Made by a program: the position numbers and the translations under genes. From Flavobacteriales bacterium (GTDB lineage: Bacteria > Bacteroidota > Bacteroidia > Flavobacteriales > Weeksellaceae), in contig JACJZS010000004.1 in the NCBI GenBank assembly GCA_020635515.1, forward strand, positions 62,001 to 126,000: 64,000 nt of DNA, read 5' to 3'. Below are positions 24,796 to 35,037 of this stretch, piece by piece. How positions within the stretch are numbered: the stretch's first letter is position 1; every line of letters starts with the position of its first letter. The notes under the pieces are model-generated. The model saw only the letters and a program-made list of their open reading frames with translations, did no database searches and had not been told where the DNA came from.

Positions 24796-27396
24796 ATGAC
24801 TTCCCAAGAAATCAGACAAACTTTTTTAGATTTTTTCAAAGATAAAAAACATTTGATAGTACCATCTGCACCTATTGTCTTAAAAGATGATCCTACGTTG
24901 TTGTTTACCAACTCTGGAATGAATCAGTTTAAAGATTTTTTCCTTGGATATAAAAAGCCAAAGTCATTACGTACAGTAGATACACAAAAGTGTTTGCGAG
25001 TTTCGGGAAAGCATAATGATTTAGATGACGTAGGAAAAGATACGTACCATCATACCATGTTTGAAATGCTTGGTAATTGGTCTTTTGGAGATTATTTCAA
25101 GGAAGAAACGATTGCTTGGAGTTGGGAGCTCCTTACGGAAGTATTTAAGATTCCTAAAGATTGGTTGTATGTTACGGTTTTTGAAGGAGATAAGAATGAT
25201 GGTTTAGGAAAGGATACTGAAGCATATTCTATTTGGAAAAAATACATTGCAGAAGAAAGAATCTTAAATGGAGATAAAAAAGATAATTTTTGGGAAATGG
25301 GAGCAACAGGACCTTGCGGACCTTGCTCTGAAATTCATGTAGATATTCGTTCCGAAAAAGAAAAACAAGAAATAGACGGGAAAGAACTCGTAAATAAAGA
25401 TCATCCACAAGTAATTGAAATTTGGAATTTAGTATTCATGGAATTTCTAAGAAAAGATGATAATTCATTAGAGAAGCTTCCTAAACAAAACATTGATACA
25501 GGAATGGGATTTGAACGTCTTTGTATGGTTCTGCAAGGAAAAAAATCCAATTATGACACCGATGTTTTTACACCTCTTATCAGTAAAGTAGAGAAATTAT
25601 CTGGTATTTCTTATGGAGCGGAAGTAGAAACAGATATAGCGATACGTGTAGTGGTGGATCACATTAGAGCAGTAAGTTTTGCGATAGCAGACGGACAATT
25701 ACCAACTAATACAGGTGCAGGATACGTAATTAGAAGAATTTTACGACGAGCAACAAGCTATGGTTTTCGTTTTCTGAACCAAAAAGAACCGTTTTTATTT
25801 GAGTTGGTGGAGGTATTAAAAAATCAAATGGAAAAATTCTTTCCTGAAATTGGCAAGAATTATCAATTAATTCGAGATGTAATAAAAGAAGAAGAAATTA
25901 GTTTTTTAAGAACGCTTGACAAAGGACTTGTTCGCTTGGAACAAATTATAAATGACACAAAAAATTCTAAAAAAATAGATGGAAGGTTAGTATATGAGCT
26001 TCATGATACGTATGGTTTTCCATCGGATTTATCAAGAATTATTGCAGAAGAAAAGGGATTAAGCATTGATGAAGAAGGTTTTGAAAAAGAACGAGAACGA
26101 ATTAAAACTATTTCTAAAAAAGCATCTGAATCCAAAACATTTGATTGGAAAATAGTAAAAAAAATTTCAGAAGGAGAATTTATTGGTTATGATACGTTGG
26201 AAAGTGAAGTGGAAATTACCAGATATAGAAAAATTGAAAATAAAAACGGGACGTATTATCAGTTGGTTTTTAATAAAACTCCTTTTTATGCAGAAAGTGG
26301 AGGACAAGTAGGAGATACGGGAATATTAGAAAATCAAACGGAAAGAATTACAATATTAGACACCAAAAAAGAGAACAATTTAATTGTTCATTTTACGAAA
26401 GAATTACCAAAAGAGTTTAGTTCTTTTACGTCAAAAGTAGATAAAAATAGAAGAGATGCTATTCAGCGAAATCACACAGTTACACATTTACTGCACGAAG
26501 CGTTACGAGAAGTTTTAGGAACACATGTAGAGCAAAAAGGAAGTTACGTTTCCGATGAATATTTACGGTTTGATTTTTCTCATTTTTCTAAATTAAATGA
26601 AGAGGAATTAGCTGAAGTTTCAAGAAAAGTAAATTCGAAGATAAAGGAAAGTATAGATTTAGATGAATTTAGAAATATTCCATTTAATGAAGCTGTACAA
26701 AAAGGTGCAATGGCACTTTTTGGAGAAAAATATGGAGATAATGTGCGTATGATTCAGTTTGGAACTTCCAAGGAACTTTGCGGAGGAACTCACGTGAAAA
26801 ATACACAAGATATTTTTTTATTTGAAATTCTGTCTGAAAGCTCAATCGCATCAGGTATTCGTAGAATAGAAGCAATTACAGGAGAGAAAGCATTCGAGTA
26901 TCTGTTGAATTTTAAAAGTCAGATAGAAGAAATTAACGAGCAATTAAAGACCAAAGATGCAATTAAATCAATAGAAAAATTGCAAGCTGAAAACGATGAA
27001 TTAAAACGTCAAGTAGATTTATACAAACAACAGCAAGCACAAATTCAGAAAAACGCTTGGAAAAATTTAGTGGAAGAAAAAAATGGAATTAATTTCATTA
27101 ATGTAAAAACGGATTTAGAACCAACACTTATTAAAGATTTGGTATTTCAACTTAAAACAGAAATAGATAATTTACTTATAGTTGTAGGGAGTTTATATGC
27201 AGGTAAACCAACAATTACCGTAGGAATTAATGATGAAATTTCTAAGAGTAAAAAATTAAATGCAGGAACAATTGTTCGAGAACTTGCTAAAGAAATTCAA
27301 GGTGGCGGTGGCGGTCAACCGACATTTGCAACCGCAGGAGGAAAGAATACTGACGGATTGGATTCTGCTTTAAATAAAGCAAAAGAACTGTTTTAG
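24796..27396 (+). CDS. alaS: Alanine-tRNA ligase
   Basis: 866 residues, full length. It opens MTSQEIRQTFLDFFKDKKH with class II motif 1 nearby (PSAPIVLKDDPTLLFTNSGM), then FEMLGNWSFGDYFKEE and GAGYVIRRILRRA. The editing domain has HTVTHLLHEAL and the CGGTHV zinc/editing motif. The C-Ala domain ends with the glycine-rich IQGGGGGQPTFATAGG. It charges tRNA-Ala and clears mischarged Ser and Gly. Single gene with its own promoter. Confidence 0.98.
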   Translation: MTSQEIRQTFLDFFKDKKHLIVPSAPIVLKDDPTLLFTNSGMNQFKDFFLGYKKPKSLRTVDTQKCLRVSGKHNDLDDVGKDTYHHTMFEMLGNWSFGDYFKEETIAWSWELLTEVFKIPKDWLYVTVFEGDKNDGLGKDTEAYSIWKKYIAEERILNGDKKDNFWEMGATGPCGPCSEIHVDIRSEKEKQEIDGKELVNKDHPQVIEIWNLVFMEFLRKDDNSLEKLPKQNIDTGMGFERLCMVLQGKKSNYDTDVFTPLISKVEKLSGISYGAEVETDIAIRVVVDHIRAVSFAIADGQLPTNTGAGYVIRRILRRATSYGFRFLNQKEPFLFELVEVLKNQMEKFFPEIGKNYQLIRDVIKEEEISFLRTLDKGLVRLEQIINDTKNSKKIDGRLVYELHDTYGFPSDLSRIIAEEKGLSIDEEGFEKERERIKTISKKASESKTFDWKIVKKISEGEFIGYDTLESEVEITRYRKIENKNGTYYQLVFNKTPFYAESGGQVGDTGILENQTERITILDTKKENNLIVHFTKELPKEFSSFTSKVDKNRRDAIQRNHTVTHLLHEALREVLGTHVEQKGSYVSDEYLRFDFSHFSKLNEEELAEVSRKVNSKIKESIDLDEFRNIPFNEAVQKGAMALFGEKYGDNVRMIQFGTSKELCGGTHVKNTQDIFLFEILSESSIASGIRRIEAITGEKAFEYLLNFKSQIEEINEQLKTKDAIKSIEKLQAENDELKRQVDLYKQQQAQIQKNAWKNLVEEKNGINFINVKTDLEPTLIKDLVFQLKTEIDNLLIVVGSLYAGKPTITVGINDEISKSKKLNAGTIVRELAKEIQGGGGGQPTFATAGGKNTDGLDSALNKAKELF

Positions 27397-27525
27397 TAAG
27401 TAGATTGTAATAATTTTTCAATTAATTTAGTAGTTTAGAAATATCAGTTATTGTTCTCTAGTATATACTTATGTTTAAAATAGGTATACTTATATGGTAT
27501 CGATTTTTTTCTTATTTATAAGTTT

Positions 27526-27533
27526 TATTTTTG
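27526..27533 (+). promoter_or_regulatory. -7 box upstream of the giant amylase
   Basis: TATTTTTG fits TAnnTTTG, 36 bases before the ATG. Copies of TATACTTAT about 20 bases apart around 27463-27494 upstream could be a regulator site, which is only a suggestion. Confidence 0.4.
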
Positions 27534-27569
27534 CTTACAATCCTTATGTAATAAATTTAAAATTTAAAT

Positions 27570-30500
27570 ATGAAAACAAAGAAAATCGTCTTGTTATTTC
27601 TTACTTTTTCATTTAGTTTTGTTTTCGGACAAAACCCTTACTCTGTATGGTATGAAAATTCAACAGGAGGAATAGTAACAAACACTAATTCAATTATTAA
27701 TAATGATACATATATTGTATTTGAAGACCTTACTGTTGGGTCTAATGATCCTAATTTAGCGAACCAATTATTTACCTCTAATGGAGGAAGTACCATACTA
27801 GATGAAATCTATGCCTATTTTTCAATCTTTTCGGGAACTACAGAAATTCAGATTAATGAATTTGGTAATTTTAATCATCCCAATACTATTACTTTAACTA
27901 GAATAACTGGAACTAATAAATTTAAATCTACTTTACCTATCAAAACTTATCTGAATAAGAAAGGATTTGATACTCCTCAAGTCACTATTTCAAAACTCAA
28001 ATTCAACTTTTATAATCAATGGATTTATGATGGAAATGGTATATTACAGCCGAGCAACCAATCCAGTGATGTCGAGACAATAATCAACCAAGACTTTACA
28101 GTTTCACTTCCTTATACAGTACAATATGTAGATGGTAATGGAGTTGCTGTTACAGACACTAACTCAATAATCAATGGAAACACATATATACTTTTTGAAG
28201 ATTTAACATTTGGGCCTAACGATTCAAATTTACCAAATCAACTATTTACCTCTGATGGAGGAACTAATATATTAAATGAAATTTATGCTTATTTTTCAGT
28301 ATTTACCACTGGAAATATAGAGCAACAAATTAATGGGTGGGGAAATTTATCTGATCCAAATAGAGTAGTTCTTACAAGAGTTGCCGGAACTAATAAATTT
28401 ATGTCTGATTTACCTATTAGAAACTACCTTAATACTAAATTTATCTCAACTAATCCATCAATTGAAAAATTAAATTTTAATTTCTATAATCAGTGGATTT
28501 ACAATGAATCTGGTGTCTTACAAGCAAACAATCAATCGGCAGATGTACAAAAAACGATAAATCAAACATATAATAATCCTATTGCTCAAATAACTCCTGA
28601 TAATCTTATAGATACTACTAGTAATGTAAAGATAGTTTTTGATCCTACTAATACTGTTTTAGCAAGTGCTACACAGGTTTTTGTACATGCAGGAGTGGCT
28701 TTAGTAGATGGAGGAGAGAAATGGATAGGTAATTGGGGAACAAATGATTCAAATGTATTAATGACTAAAGTAGGTTCAAAATGGGAAACCAACTTTGCAT
28801 CATTAAAAAGTAAATTTAACTTGGGTACAAATGAAAAAGCATATGAAATTAAGTTTCTATTTAGAAGTTTAGATGGTAATACGGTTGTTAAATCCGTACA
28901 TGAACAGAATTTTGTAGCTTCTATAAATCCTCAAGAATATACTTTAGTTTCTTCACCTATACAAGCGAGTACTGATTTAGCAACAGGTCAATCTTACACA
29001 ATAGCTGCGGATTCATTCAATGGTTATAATATTCCTGCAACTGCAAGTTGGACATTAAAAGAAGATGGAGTTACTATTTCTCCTGTTCCTTCTCAAGGAA
29101 CTAGCTTTGCACATACTTTCAATGTGAAAAGTGGAACTCATACTTATCTATTAAGTGCGTTAATAGGTTCACAAACAATAACTAAACAATATACGATTAC
29201 TGGAAAAGTTGTAACTAATTTAGCAAGACCTTCTTGGGCAACAGAAAGAGGTGTTAATATTAATCCAAGCAATACTTTAGAAGCAGTATTAGTATTGTAT
29301 GCTCCTAAAACTTATGCAGGAAAAGATGTTTCTAAACAACTAGTACAAATTATTGGAGATTTTAATAATTGGACTGCTCAGAATCTTAATAGAGATACTG
29401 TTACAAATCAAGGTTCTAGAAATGGAGATTATTGGTGGATAAGTTTAAATAACTTAACTAACCAACAAGAATATGCATATCAATTCATTATAGATGGAGT
29501 AAAATTTGTGGCAGACCCTTATGGAACAAAAATTTTAGATCCAGGAAGTAATGGCGATGTGCAACTAAAAGTTGAGACTCCTGATACTTATCCTAACCTA
29601 AGAAATTATCCAAATCCAACAAATACAGGAGCTACTCAACCGCAAGGAGTTGTAAGTACGTTTACTGTAAATGCACCTTCTTTTAACTGGCAATATTCAG
29701 ATACTTTTACAAAACCATCTAATGATAACTTAATTGTGTATGAAGTTCTAGTAAGAGATTTTCAAAGAGAAAACACTCAAGGAAATCTAAGAGATGTTAT
29801 TAATAAATTAGATTATATAGAAAATTTAGGAGTAAATGCAATTGAGTTGATGCCGATTCAAGAATTCCAAAATAATAACAGTTGGGGATATAATCCTACC
29901 TTTTATTTTAACTTAGATAAAGCATACGGTACTGATAATGATTTAAAAGAATTAGTTGATGAATGTCATAAAAGAGGAATCGCAATCATTGTTGACATGG
30001 TATTAAATCATGCTCATGATCCTTTCCCGCTAATTACAATGTATAATTATGCGGATAATAATGGAAATAGGACTACAGTTAATAATCCATGGTTTAATGA
30101 TGCTCATAATATTAGTAATAATGATTATAAATGGGGATTTGATTTTGATCACACAAGCCCTTTAACCAAAGACTATGTATATGATGTAGTGGATCATTGG
30201 TTAAACGAATATAAAATTGATGGTATTAGATTTGACTTTACTAAAGGATTCAGTTCTGTACCTAACCACGATAATATTCAAGATCCAGTAAGGGAGCAAT
30301 ATTTAAAAGATTTAGCTACTCATATCTGGAGTAATGATGATACAAATTATGTTTTGTATGAACATTTAGTAGGAGGAAATGAAGAAGCTGCATTAGCTTC
30401 TCATACATCTAGTACAAATCCAAACAACAGTATTATGTTATGGACTGGGGTAGGTTTAAACAAAAGCTATAATCTAGCTACAATGTCCAAGAGTGAAGAA

Positions 30501-33500
30501 CTAGATAATCACGGTAACTTGATTAAATGGGATTTTTCAGACATTAAAACTTCTACAGGATTCCCTCAAAACAGTCGTATGTCTTATATGGAAAGTCATG
30601 ATGAGCAACGTTTGATGTATAGAAATCTAACAGAAGGAAAAAGTAATGGAACTTATAATATCAAAAATTTAAATACCGCTCTAAAAAGAATAGAATTAGC
30701 AGCAAACTTCTTTATTCCAGTTCCTGGACCAAAAATGATGTGGCAATTTGGAGAGTTAGGTTATGATTTCTGTTTAAATTATCAAAAAGACCAAGGGGTT
30801 TGTGGTGCTGGTAATGATGGTAGAACTGATAGAAAACCTGTAGATATTGTTTGGAATAACTATATTAATGATTCAAACAGACAACACCTTTATGATACTT
30901 ATGCTAAATTAAACCATTTAAAAAGAGTATACGATATATTCAATACTACTAATTTTACCGTAGACTTAGCAGGAGAAGTAAAAAATATTCAATTAAACGA
31001 TACCAGTAATACTACTTCTAATTTTAATGTAGTAATCATAGGAAACTTTGGAGTAGTACAAAAATCCGAAACATTCCCAGTATCCACAGGTACTTGGCAT
31101 GAACTTTATACAGGTAATGTTATTAATGGAGGTAGTAGTTTAACACTCGCTCCAGGAGAATATAGATTATACACTTCTGTAGATATTGACGCTGATAATG
31201 ATGGAATTGCAGACTTAATAGATAATTGTCCTAATACATACAATCCTGATCAATTAGATTCTGATAATGATGGAATTGGAGATGTTTGTGAGGCTACTTT
31301 TGAAAAAATTAATTGGGTAGAAGTATATGGAGCTTCTGATACTTACACCTCTATAGATAGTTCACTTCAAGGAGATTATTGTTCTTCTGGATGTATTGGT
31401 GGAAGAGCTTCTGCATCCAAAGGATTAAGTGGAGACGGAAAAGTAAAATTCAAATTAGAGGGGAATTATGGAAGTGTAAACTTAATGGAGAATATAAATG
31501 CTAGAACAAATAGTAACTATAAATGGTATTCTTTCAGAAAAACTGGAGGTATGTATGCGAATACTTTATCTATATATGAGGGGAATACCTTATTATATAC
31601 AGAAAGTGCCCCTAGTGATACAAATGAATATATGATTGAAAGAAATGGAAATCAAGTAAACTTCTTCATCAATAATACTCAAGTGGCTACAACTTCTGTA
31701 TCTGTGGCGAAACCTTTACTTCTATTGGCAGATAATATTCAGTATACAACAAGTATTACAAATTGTCAATATTTAGGATTTGATTTAGAGGATACAGATG
31801 AAGATGGAAATCCTGATGTAATGGATAACTGTCCTACTAATGCTAACTTTAGCCAATTAGATTCTGATAATGATGGAATTGGTGATGCTTGTACCACGTT
31901 TTCTAGCAGTATTCCTGTTCAGTCCTCATATATAGTAGCTAGTAGTACACAAACAATGGTACCTCTATCTATGAGTATTATTGAAAATAATACTACAACA
32001 AATAATTCTGTTTCTGATTATTCATACGTTTTCCCTGCTCAACTAAAATTGCAGAAAAATGGTACGGAAACAATCTATACAGACTTAGTAGCTACATCAA
32101 ATAACAATTTTAATTTTGCTGTTAATTCTCCTACTTCTGGAAATGACTCCTATCAAATTTTAGAAGTAATACCAAATACAGTTGAGCAAGATGGTGTTTC
32201 ATTACTTGTTACAGCACAAAATACAGTAGTAGTCACTCCTCCATTAAATATAAATACAGTTTATGTAAAAAGACAAGGAAGTAACTCTGCTCCACGTGTA
32301 CATGCATGGTATAAAGATGCTAGTGGTGTAGAACATGGAATTACAGATTGGAATAATCCTCCAACAGCGAGTTTAGCTTCAAATGGTTGGTTTAAATACG
32401 AAATTAGTGAAAGTAACTATGGAATTTTGTTTAGATATAATGACAAACAAACTCAAGACTTTAAATTCTATTTAGAAAATAAATGGATTCTTTTAGACTC
32501 AAATGGAAATCAAGTTTCAGTAACCAATACTAATCCAGAAAATACAGATAACAATGTTATAATATCGTATAGTCCTCAAGAAAATTCTAATGGAAAATTT
32601 TCTATAGGAACGAATGTAACAGTTACCTTAAGTAAACAATTAGCTTGTGGTGGATGTGCATTTACAATTTATTATACGAAAGATGGATCAGACCCAAAAA
32701 CTAGTGCTACAAAAATAGCATACACAGGTCCTTTTAGTGTTAATTCTAATACCAATTTAAAAGCAGTTATTCAGGATGGTAATGGTTGGTATAATGTAGC
32801 AACAAAAGATTTTATTTTTGAATCTCTATCTACTTCATATACTGTTTATGTAAAAAGACAAGGTTCTACAGAAATTCCAAAAGTACATGCTTGGTATAAA
32901 GTAGGGACAACAGAATATGGAATTACAGACTGGAATAATCCCCCATCAACAGTTGCTGCCACTAATGGTTGGTCTAAATATGTAGTTAATCAAAGCAATT
33001 ATGGAATCTTATTTAGATATACGAATAAACAAACTGCTGATTTCAAATTCTATTCAGAGGATAAATATATTTTGTTAGATGCTAATGGGAATTTAATTTC
33101 TGCAACTAATACTCAACCTGTTGAAACAACTACTTCTTATACTGTTTATGTAAAAAGACAAGGATCTACAGAAATTCCAAAAGTGCATGCTTGGTACAAA
33201 AATAATAACTCTGATATAGGAATTACTGACTGGAATAATCCTCCATCAACAGTTGCTACTTCTAATGGTTGGTCTAAATATGTGGTTAATAATAGTAATT
33301 ACGGAATCTTGTTTAGATATAACGACAAGCAAACTCAGGACTTTAAATATTATAGTCAAGATATGTGGATTCTTTTAGATTCTAATGGAAATTTGGTTAA
33401 TGCATCAACTTCAAATATCAGTAATTTAAGATTTTCTAATTCTGAATTAACCATAGAAAATCAAACAGTGCTTGTTGCTCCTAACCCTGCAACAGAATTC

Positions 33501-33713
33501 TTTAGAGTTTATAAAACTTTGGAAGGGGTTCAAGATTTAAGCTTAACAATTACTGACTTATCTGGAAAAATATTTTATCAAGAATCTGGAAGTTATTTTA
33601 ATGAATTCAAAAAAACTTATCAAGTAAATGACTTACATCTGAACAAAGGAATTTATTTAATAAATGTTACAACCAATAAAAATTCAGAAACAATCAAGTT
33701 GATTGTTGAATAA
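27570..33713 (+). CDS. Giant multimodular GH13 amylase secreted by the type IX system
   Basis: 2047 residues. Order of parts: signal peptide 1-21; two tandem copies of an unknown module of about 155 residues (22-180 and 181-335, both with TNSII.. and the tract FYNQWIY); a CBM-like domain with VFVHAGV (about 340-455); Ig-like 457-548; CBM48-like (549-685, QIIGDFNNWTAQN); GH13 barrel about 720-1110 with nucleophile Asp889 (GIRFDFTKG), Glu931 (YVLYEHLVGG) and Asp1011 (MESHDEQR); two thrombospondin type 3 calcium repeats (about 1206-1242, 1408-1443) around a sandwich domain; three CBM26-like starch modules (from 1564, 1757, 1857) with a chitobiase C-like domain after the first; T9SS type A sorting domain 1966-2047. 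Probably surface-anchored starch degradation. Confidence 0.9.
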   Translation: MKTKKIVLLFLTFSFSFVFGQNPYSVWYENSTGGIVTNTNSIINNDTYIVFEDLTVGSNDPNLANQLFTSNGGSTILDEIYAYFSIFSGTTEIQINEFGNFNHPNTITLTRITGTNKFKSTLPIKTYLNKKGFDTPQVTISKLKFNFYNQWIYDGNGILQPSNQSSDVETIINQDFTVSLPYTVQYVDGNGVAVTDTNSIINGNTYILFEDLTFGPNDSNLPNQLFTSDGGTNILNEIYAYFSVFTTGNIEQQINGWGNLSDPNRVVLTRVAGTNKFMSDLPIRNYLNTKFISTNPSIEKLNFNFYNQWIYNESGVLQANNQSADVQKTINQTYNNPIAQITPDNLIDTTSNVKIVFDPTNTVLASATQVFVHAGVALVDGGEKWIGNWGTNDSNVLMTKVGSKWETNFASLKSKFNLGTNEKAYEIKFLFRSLDGNTVVKSVHEQNFVASINPQEYTLVSSPIQASTDLATGQSYTIAADSFNGYNIPATASWTLKEDGVTISPVPSQGTSFAHTFNVKSGTHTYLLSALIGSQTITKQYTITGKVVTNLARPSWATERGVNINPSNTLEAVLVLYAPKTYAGKDVSKQLVQIIGDFNNWTAQNLNRDTVTNQGSRNGDYWWISLNNLTNQQEYAYQFIIDGVKFVADPYGTKILDPGSNGDVQLKVETPDTYPNLRNYPNPTNTGATQPQGVVSTFTVNAPSFNWQYSDTFTKPSNDNLIVYEVLVRDFQRENTQGNLRDVINKLDYIENLGVNAIELMPIQEFQNNNSWGYNPTFYFNLDKAYGTDNDLKELVDECHKRGIAIIVDMVLNHAHDPFPLITMYNYADNNGNRTTVNNPWFNDAHNISNNDYKWGFDFDHTSPLTKDYVYDVVDHWLNEYKIDGIRFDFTKGFSSVPNHDNIQDPVREQYLKDLATHIWSNDDTNYVLYEHLVGGNEEAALASHTSSTNPNNSIMLWTGVGLNKSYNLATMSKSEELDNHGNLIKWDFSDIKTSTGFPQNSRMSYMESHDEQRLMYRNLTEGKSNGTYNIKNLNTALKRIELAANFFIPVPGPKMMWQFGELGYDFCLNYQKDQGVCGAGNDGRTDRKPVDIVWNNYINDSNRQHLYDTYAKLNHLKRVYDIFNTTNFTVDLAGEVKNIQLNDTSNTTSNFNVVIIGNFGVVQKSETFPVSTGTWHELYTGNVINGGSSLTLAPGEYRLYTSVDIDADNDGIADLIDNCPNTYNPDQLDSDNDGIGDVCEATFEKINWVEVYGASDTYTSIDSSLQGDYCSSGCIGGRASASKGLSGDGKVKFKLEGNYGSVNLMENINARTNSNYKWYSFRKTGGMYANTLSIYEGNTLLYTESAPSDTNEYMIERNGNQVNFFINNTQVATTSVSVAKPLLLLADNIQYTTSITNCQYLGFDLEDTDEDGNPDVMDNCPTNANFSQLDSDNDGIGDACTTFSSSIPVQSSYIVASSTQTMVPLSMSIIENNTTTNNSVSDYSYVFPAQLKLQKNGTETIYTDLVATSNNNFNFAVNSPTSGNDSYQILEVIPNTVEQDGVSLLVTAQNTVVVTPPLNINTVYVKRQGSNSAPRVHAWYKDASGVEHGITDWNNPPTASLASNGWFKYEISESNYGILFRYNDKQTQDFKFYLENKWILLDSNGNQVSVTNTNPENTDNNVIISYSPQENSNGKFSIGTNVTVTLSKQLACGGCAFTIYYTKDGSDPKTSATKIAYTGPFSVNSNTNLKAVIQDGNGWYNVATKDFIFESLSTSYTVYVKRQGSTEIPKVHAWYKVGTTEYGITDWNNPPSTVAATNGWSKYVVNQSNYGILFRYTNKQTADFKFYSEDKYILLDANGNLISATNTQPVETTTSYTVYVKRQGSTEIPKVHAWYKNNNSDIGITDWNNPPSTVATSNGWSKYVVNNSNYGILFRYNDKQTQDFKYYSQDMWILLDSNGNLVNASTSNISNLRFSNSELTIENQTVLVAPNPATEFFRVYKTLEGVQDLSLTITDLSGKIFYQESGSYFNEFKKTYQVNDLHLNKGIYLINVTTNKNSETIKLIVE

Positions 33714-33740
33714 TTTTTTCTCATATATCACATTTCTTTA

Positions 33741-33777
33741 AGATAGTCGATGCATGCATGCATCGACTATCTTTTTA
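33741..33777 (+). terminator. Perfect 32-base palindrome with T tail
   Basis: 33741-33772 is a perfect inverted repeat, centre TGCATGCATGCA, followed by CTTTTT. It lies 27 bases behind the amylase stop and is probably its terminator. Confidence 0.8.
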
Positions 33778-33823
33778 GTATTATGATTCATTGTAGTATT
33801 CTTGTTATACTTACCCAAGTTCC

Positions 33824-33847
33824 TACATCAAATATTTATTTGATGTA
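33824..33847. repeat. Near-perfect palindrome
   Basis: Arms 33824-33834 and 33837-33847 (TACATCAAATA/TATTTGATGTA) with a 2-base centre. CTTACC just before and GGTAAG just after could extend it to a larger fold. Confidence 0.65.
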
Positions 33848-33868
33848 ATCAATTTTTTATATGGTAAG

Positions 33869-33916
33869 CATTACAACTAAAAATCTACTTGATATAGTAG
33901 ATTTTTAGTTGTAATG
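33869..33916. repeat. Perfect 20-bp inverted repeat with 8-base loop
   Basis: Arms 33869-33888 and 33897-33916 are perfectly complementary (CATTACAACTAAAAATCTAC). It lies 24 bases from the IS982 left end. The 320-base stretch 33714-34033 has no gene; it holds three hairpins and the IS left end. Confidence 0.75.
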
Positions 33917-33934
33917 AATTTATAAGCAATAATC

Positions 33935-33940
33935 TAAATA
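33935..33940. repeat. Target-site duplication TAAATA, left copy
   Basis: TAAATA directly before the IS left end, repeated at 34942-34947 after the right end. Confidence 0.7.
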
Positions 33941-34941
33941 ACGTGAGTTCGATATAATTTTGGTTTAAAAATTGCATAAAAAAGCAAAAGTTAGTATATT
34001 TAAGTACTTGAAATTTAAATAATTACTAAACTTTTGCTTATGTTGTCTAACGATAAAATTACGACTATTTTTTGTTCTATTGATGATTTTTGTAAAGATT
34101 TTATTCCCAATTGGGAAAATCAAATGATTACCAATGGTAAAAAGCGTATTAGAAAATCCAATTTATCACTTTCGGAAATCATTACAATACAAGTGCTTTT
34201 CCATATATCGGGCTACCGAAATTTCAAAAAATTTTATCTTGAATATGTTTGCAAATTTGGTAAGTTATAACAGAATGGTTGAACTAAAATCCACTTCATT
34301 TATTCCAATGATGATTTATTTAAAAACTAAAGGTTTGGCAGATTGTACGGGAATTAGTTTTGTAGATTCAACACCGCTTCGAGTTTGTGATAAAAGAAGA
34401 ATACATCAAAATAAAACGTTTAAAGATTTTGCTCAACGAGGTCAATGTTCTTTAGGTTGGTTCTATGGTTTTAAACTACATATCATTACTAATGATTGCG
34501 GTGGAATCGTAGATTTTATGCTGACTCCGGCGAATGTTCACGATACAAATCCATTAAAAATGAAAGGGTTTATTAAAAAACTTTACGGTAAACTTTTTGG
34601 CGATAAAGGCTATCTTTCCAAAGAACTTTTTCAAAGTTTATTTTACAACGGAATACATTTAGTAACCAAGTTAAGAAAGAACATGAAAACAAAATTAGTT
34701 ACTCCTATCCAAGATGCTTTTTACTTGAGAAAAAGAGCAATTATTGAAACCATTTTCGACCAATTAAAAAATATTTTTCAAATAGAACATTCAAGAAATC
34801 GATCACAAGTAAATTACTTCAACAACATATTTTCTGCCTTAATAGCTTATAATTTTGCAGAGAAAAAACCTTCTTTAAAAAACAATTTTGTTGATACTAA
34901 ACAATTAATCCTTTTTCAGTAATTTTATATCGAACTCACGT
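33941..34941 (+). mobile_element. IS982-family insertion sequence, 1001 bp, defective
   Basis: Terminal inverted repeats ACGTGAGTTCGATATA at 33941 and its complement ending at 34941, flanked by the 6-bp duplication TAAATA. The single transposase gene inside is broken by a frameshift or small deletion. Confidence 0.88.
34040..34922 (+). pseudogene. IS982 transposase, frameshifted
   Basis: The first frame (from ATG 34040, MLSNDKITTIFCSIDDFCKD) ends early; the family reading resumes in another frame with NLVSYNRMVELKS. The break is at about 34250-34255, after YLEYVC. Compared with the usual IS982 pattern about eight residues are also missing, so a small deletion of roughly 20-25 bases is likely. 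The rest has the DDE set: Asp in FVDSTPLRVCD, Asp in LFGDKGYL and Glu in AIIETIFDQLK. Not functional as it stands. Confidence 0.88.
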
Positions 34942-34947
34942 TAAATA
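34942..34947. repeat. Target-site duplication TAAATA, right copy
   Basis: Matches 33935-33940. Confidence 0.7.
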
Positions 34948-35037
34948 GCTTCACAATAAGATAAAGATTCATTAAAGTTTAGTTAATGAAGTAGGTAATG
35001 TGTTTGATTAATTTCGCAGAGTTTTAAAAAAAGCGTT

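Noticed and set aside
33741..33772. Palindrome as a replication origin or phage site
   Set aside because: It sits right behind a stop codon and is followed by a T-run, as a terminator; no DnaA boxes or repeats were seen.
34034..34922. Two separate overlapping genes in the IS982
   Set aside because: Both frames are parts of one transposase; the second resumes the family sequence after a frameshift, so it is one pseudogene.
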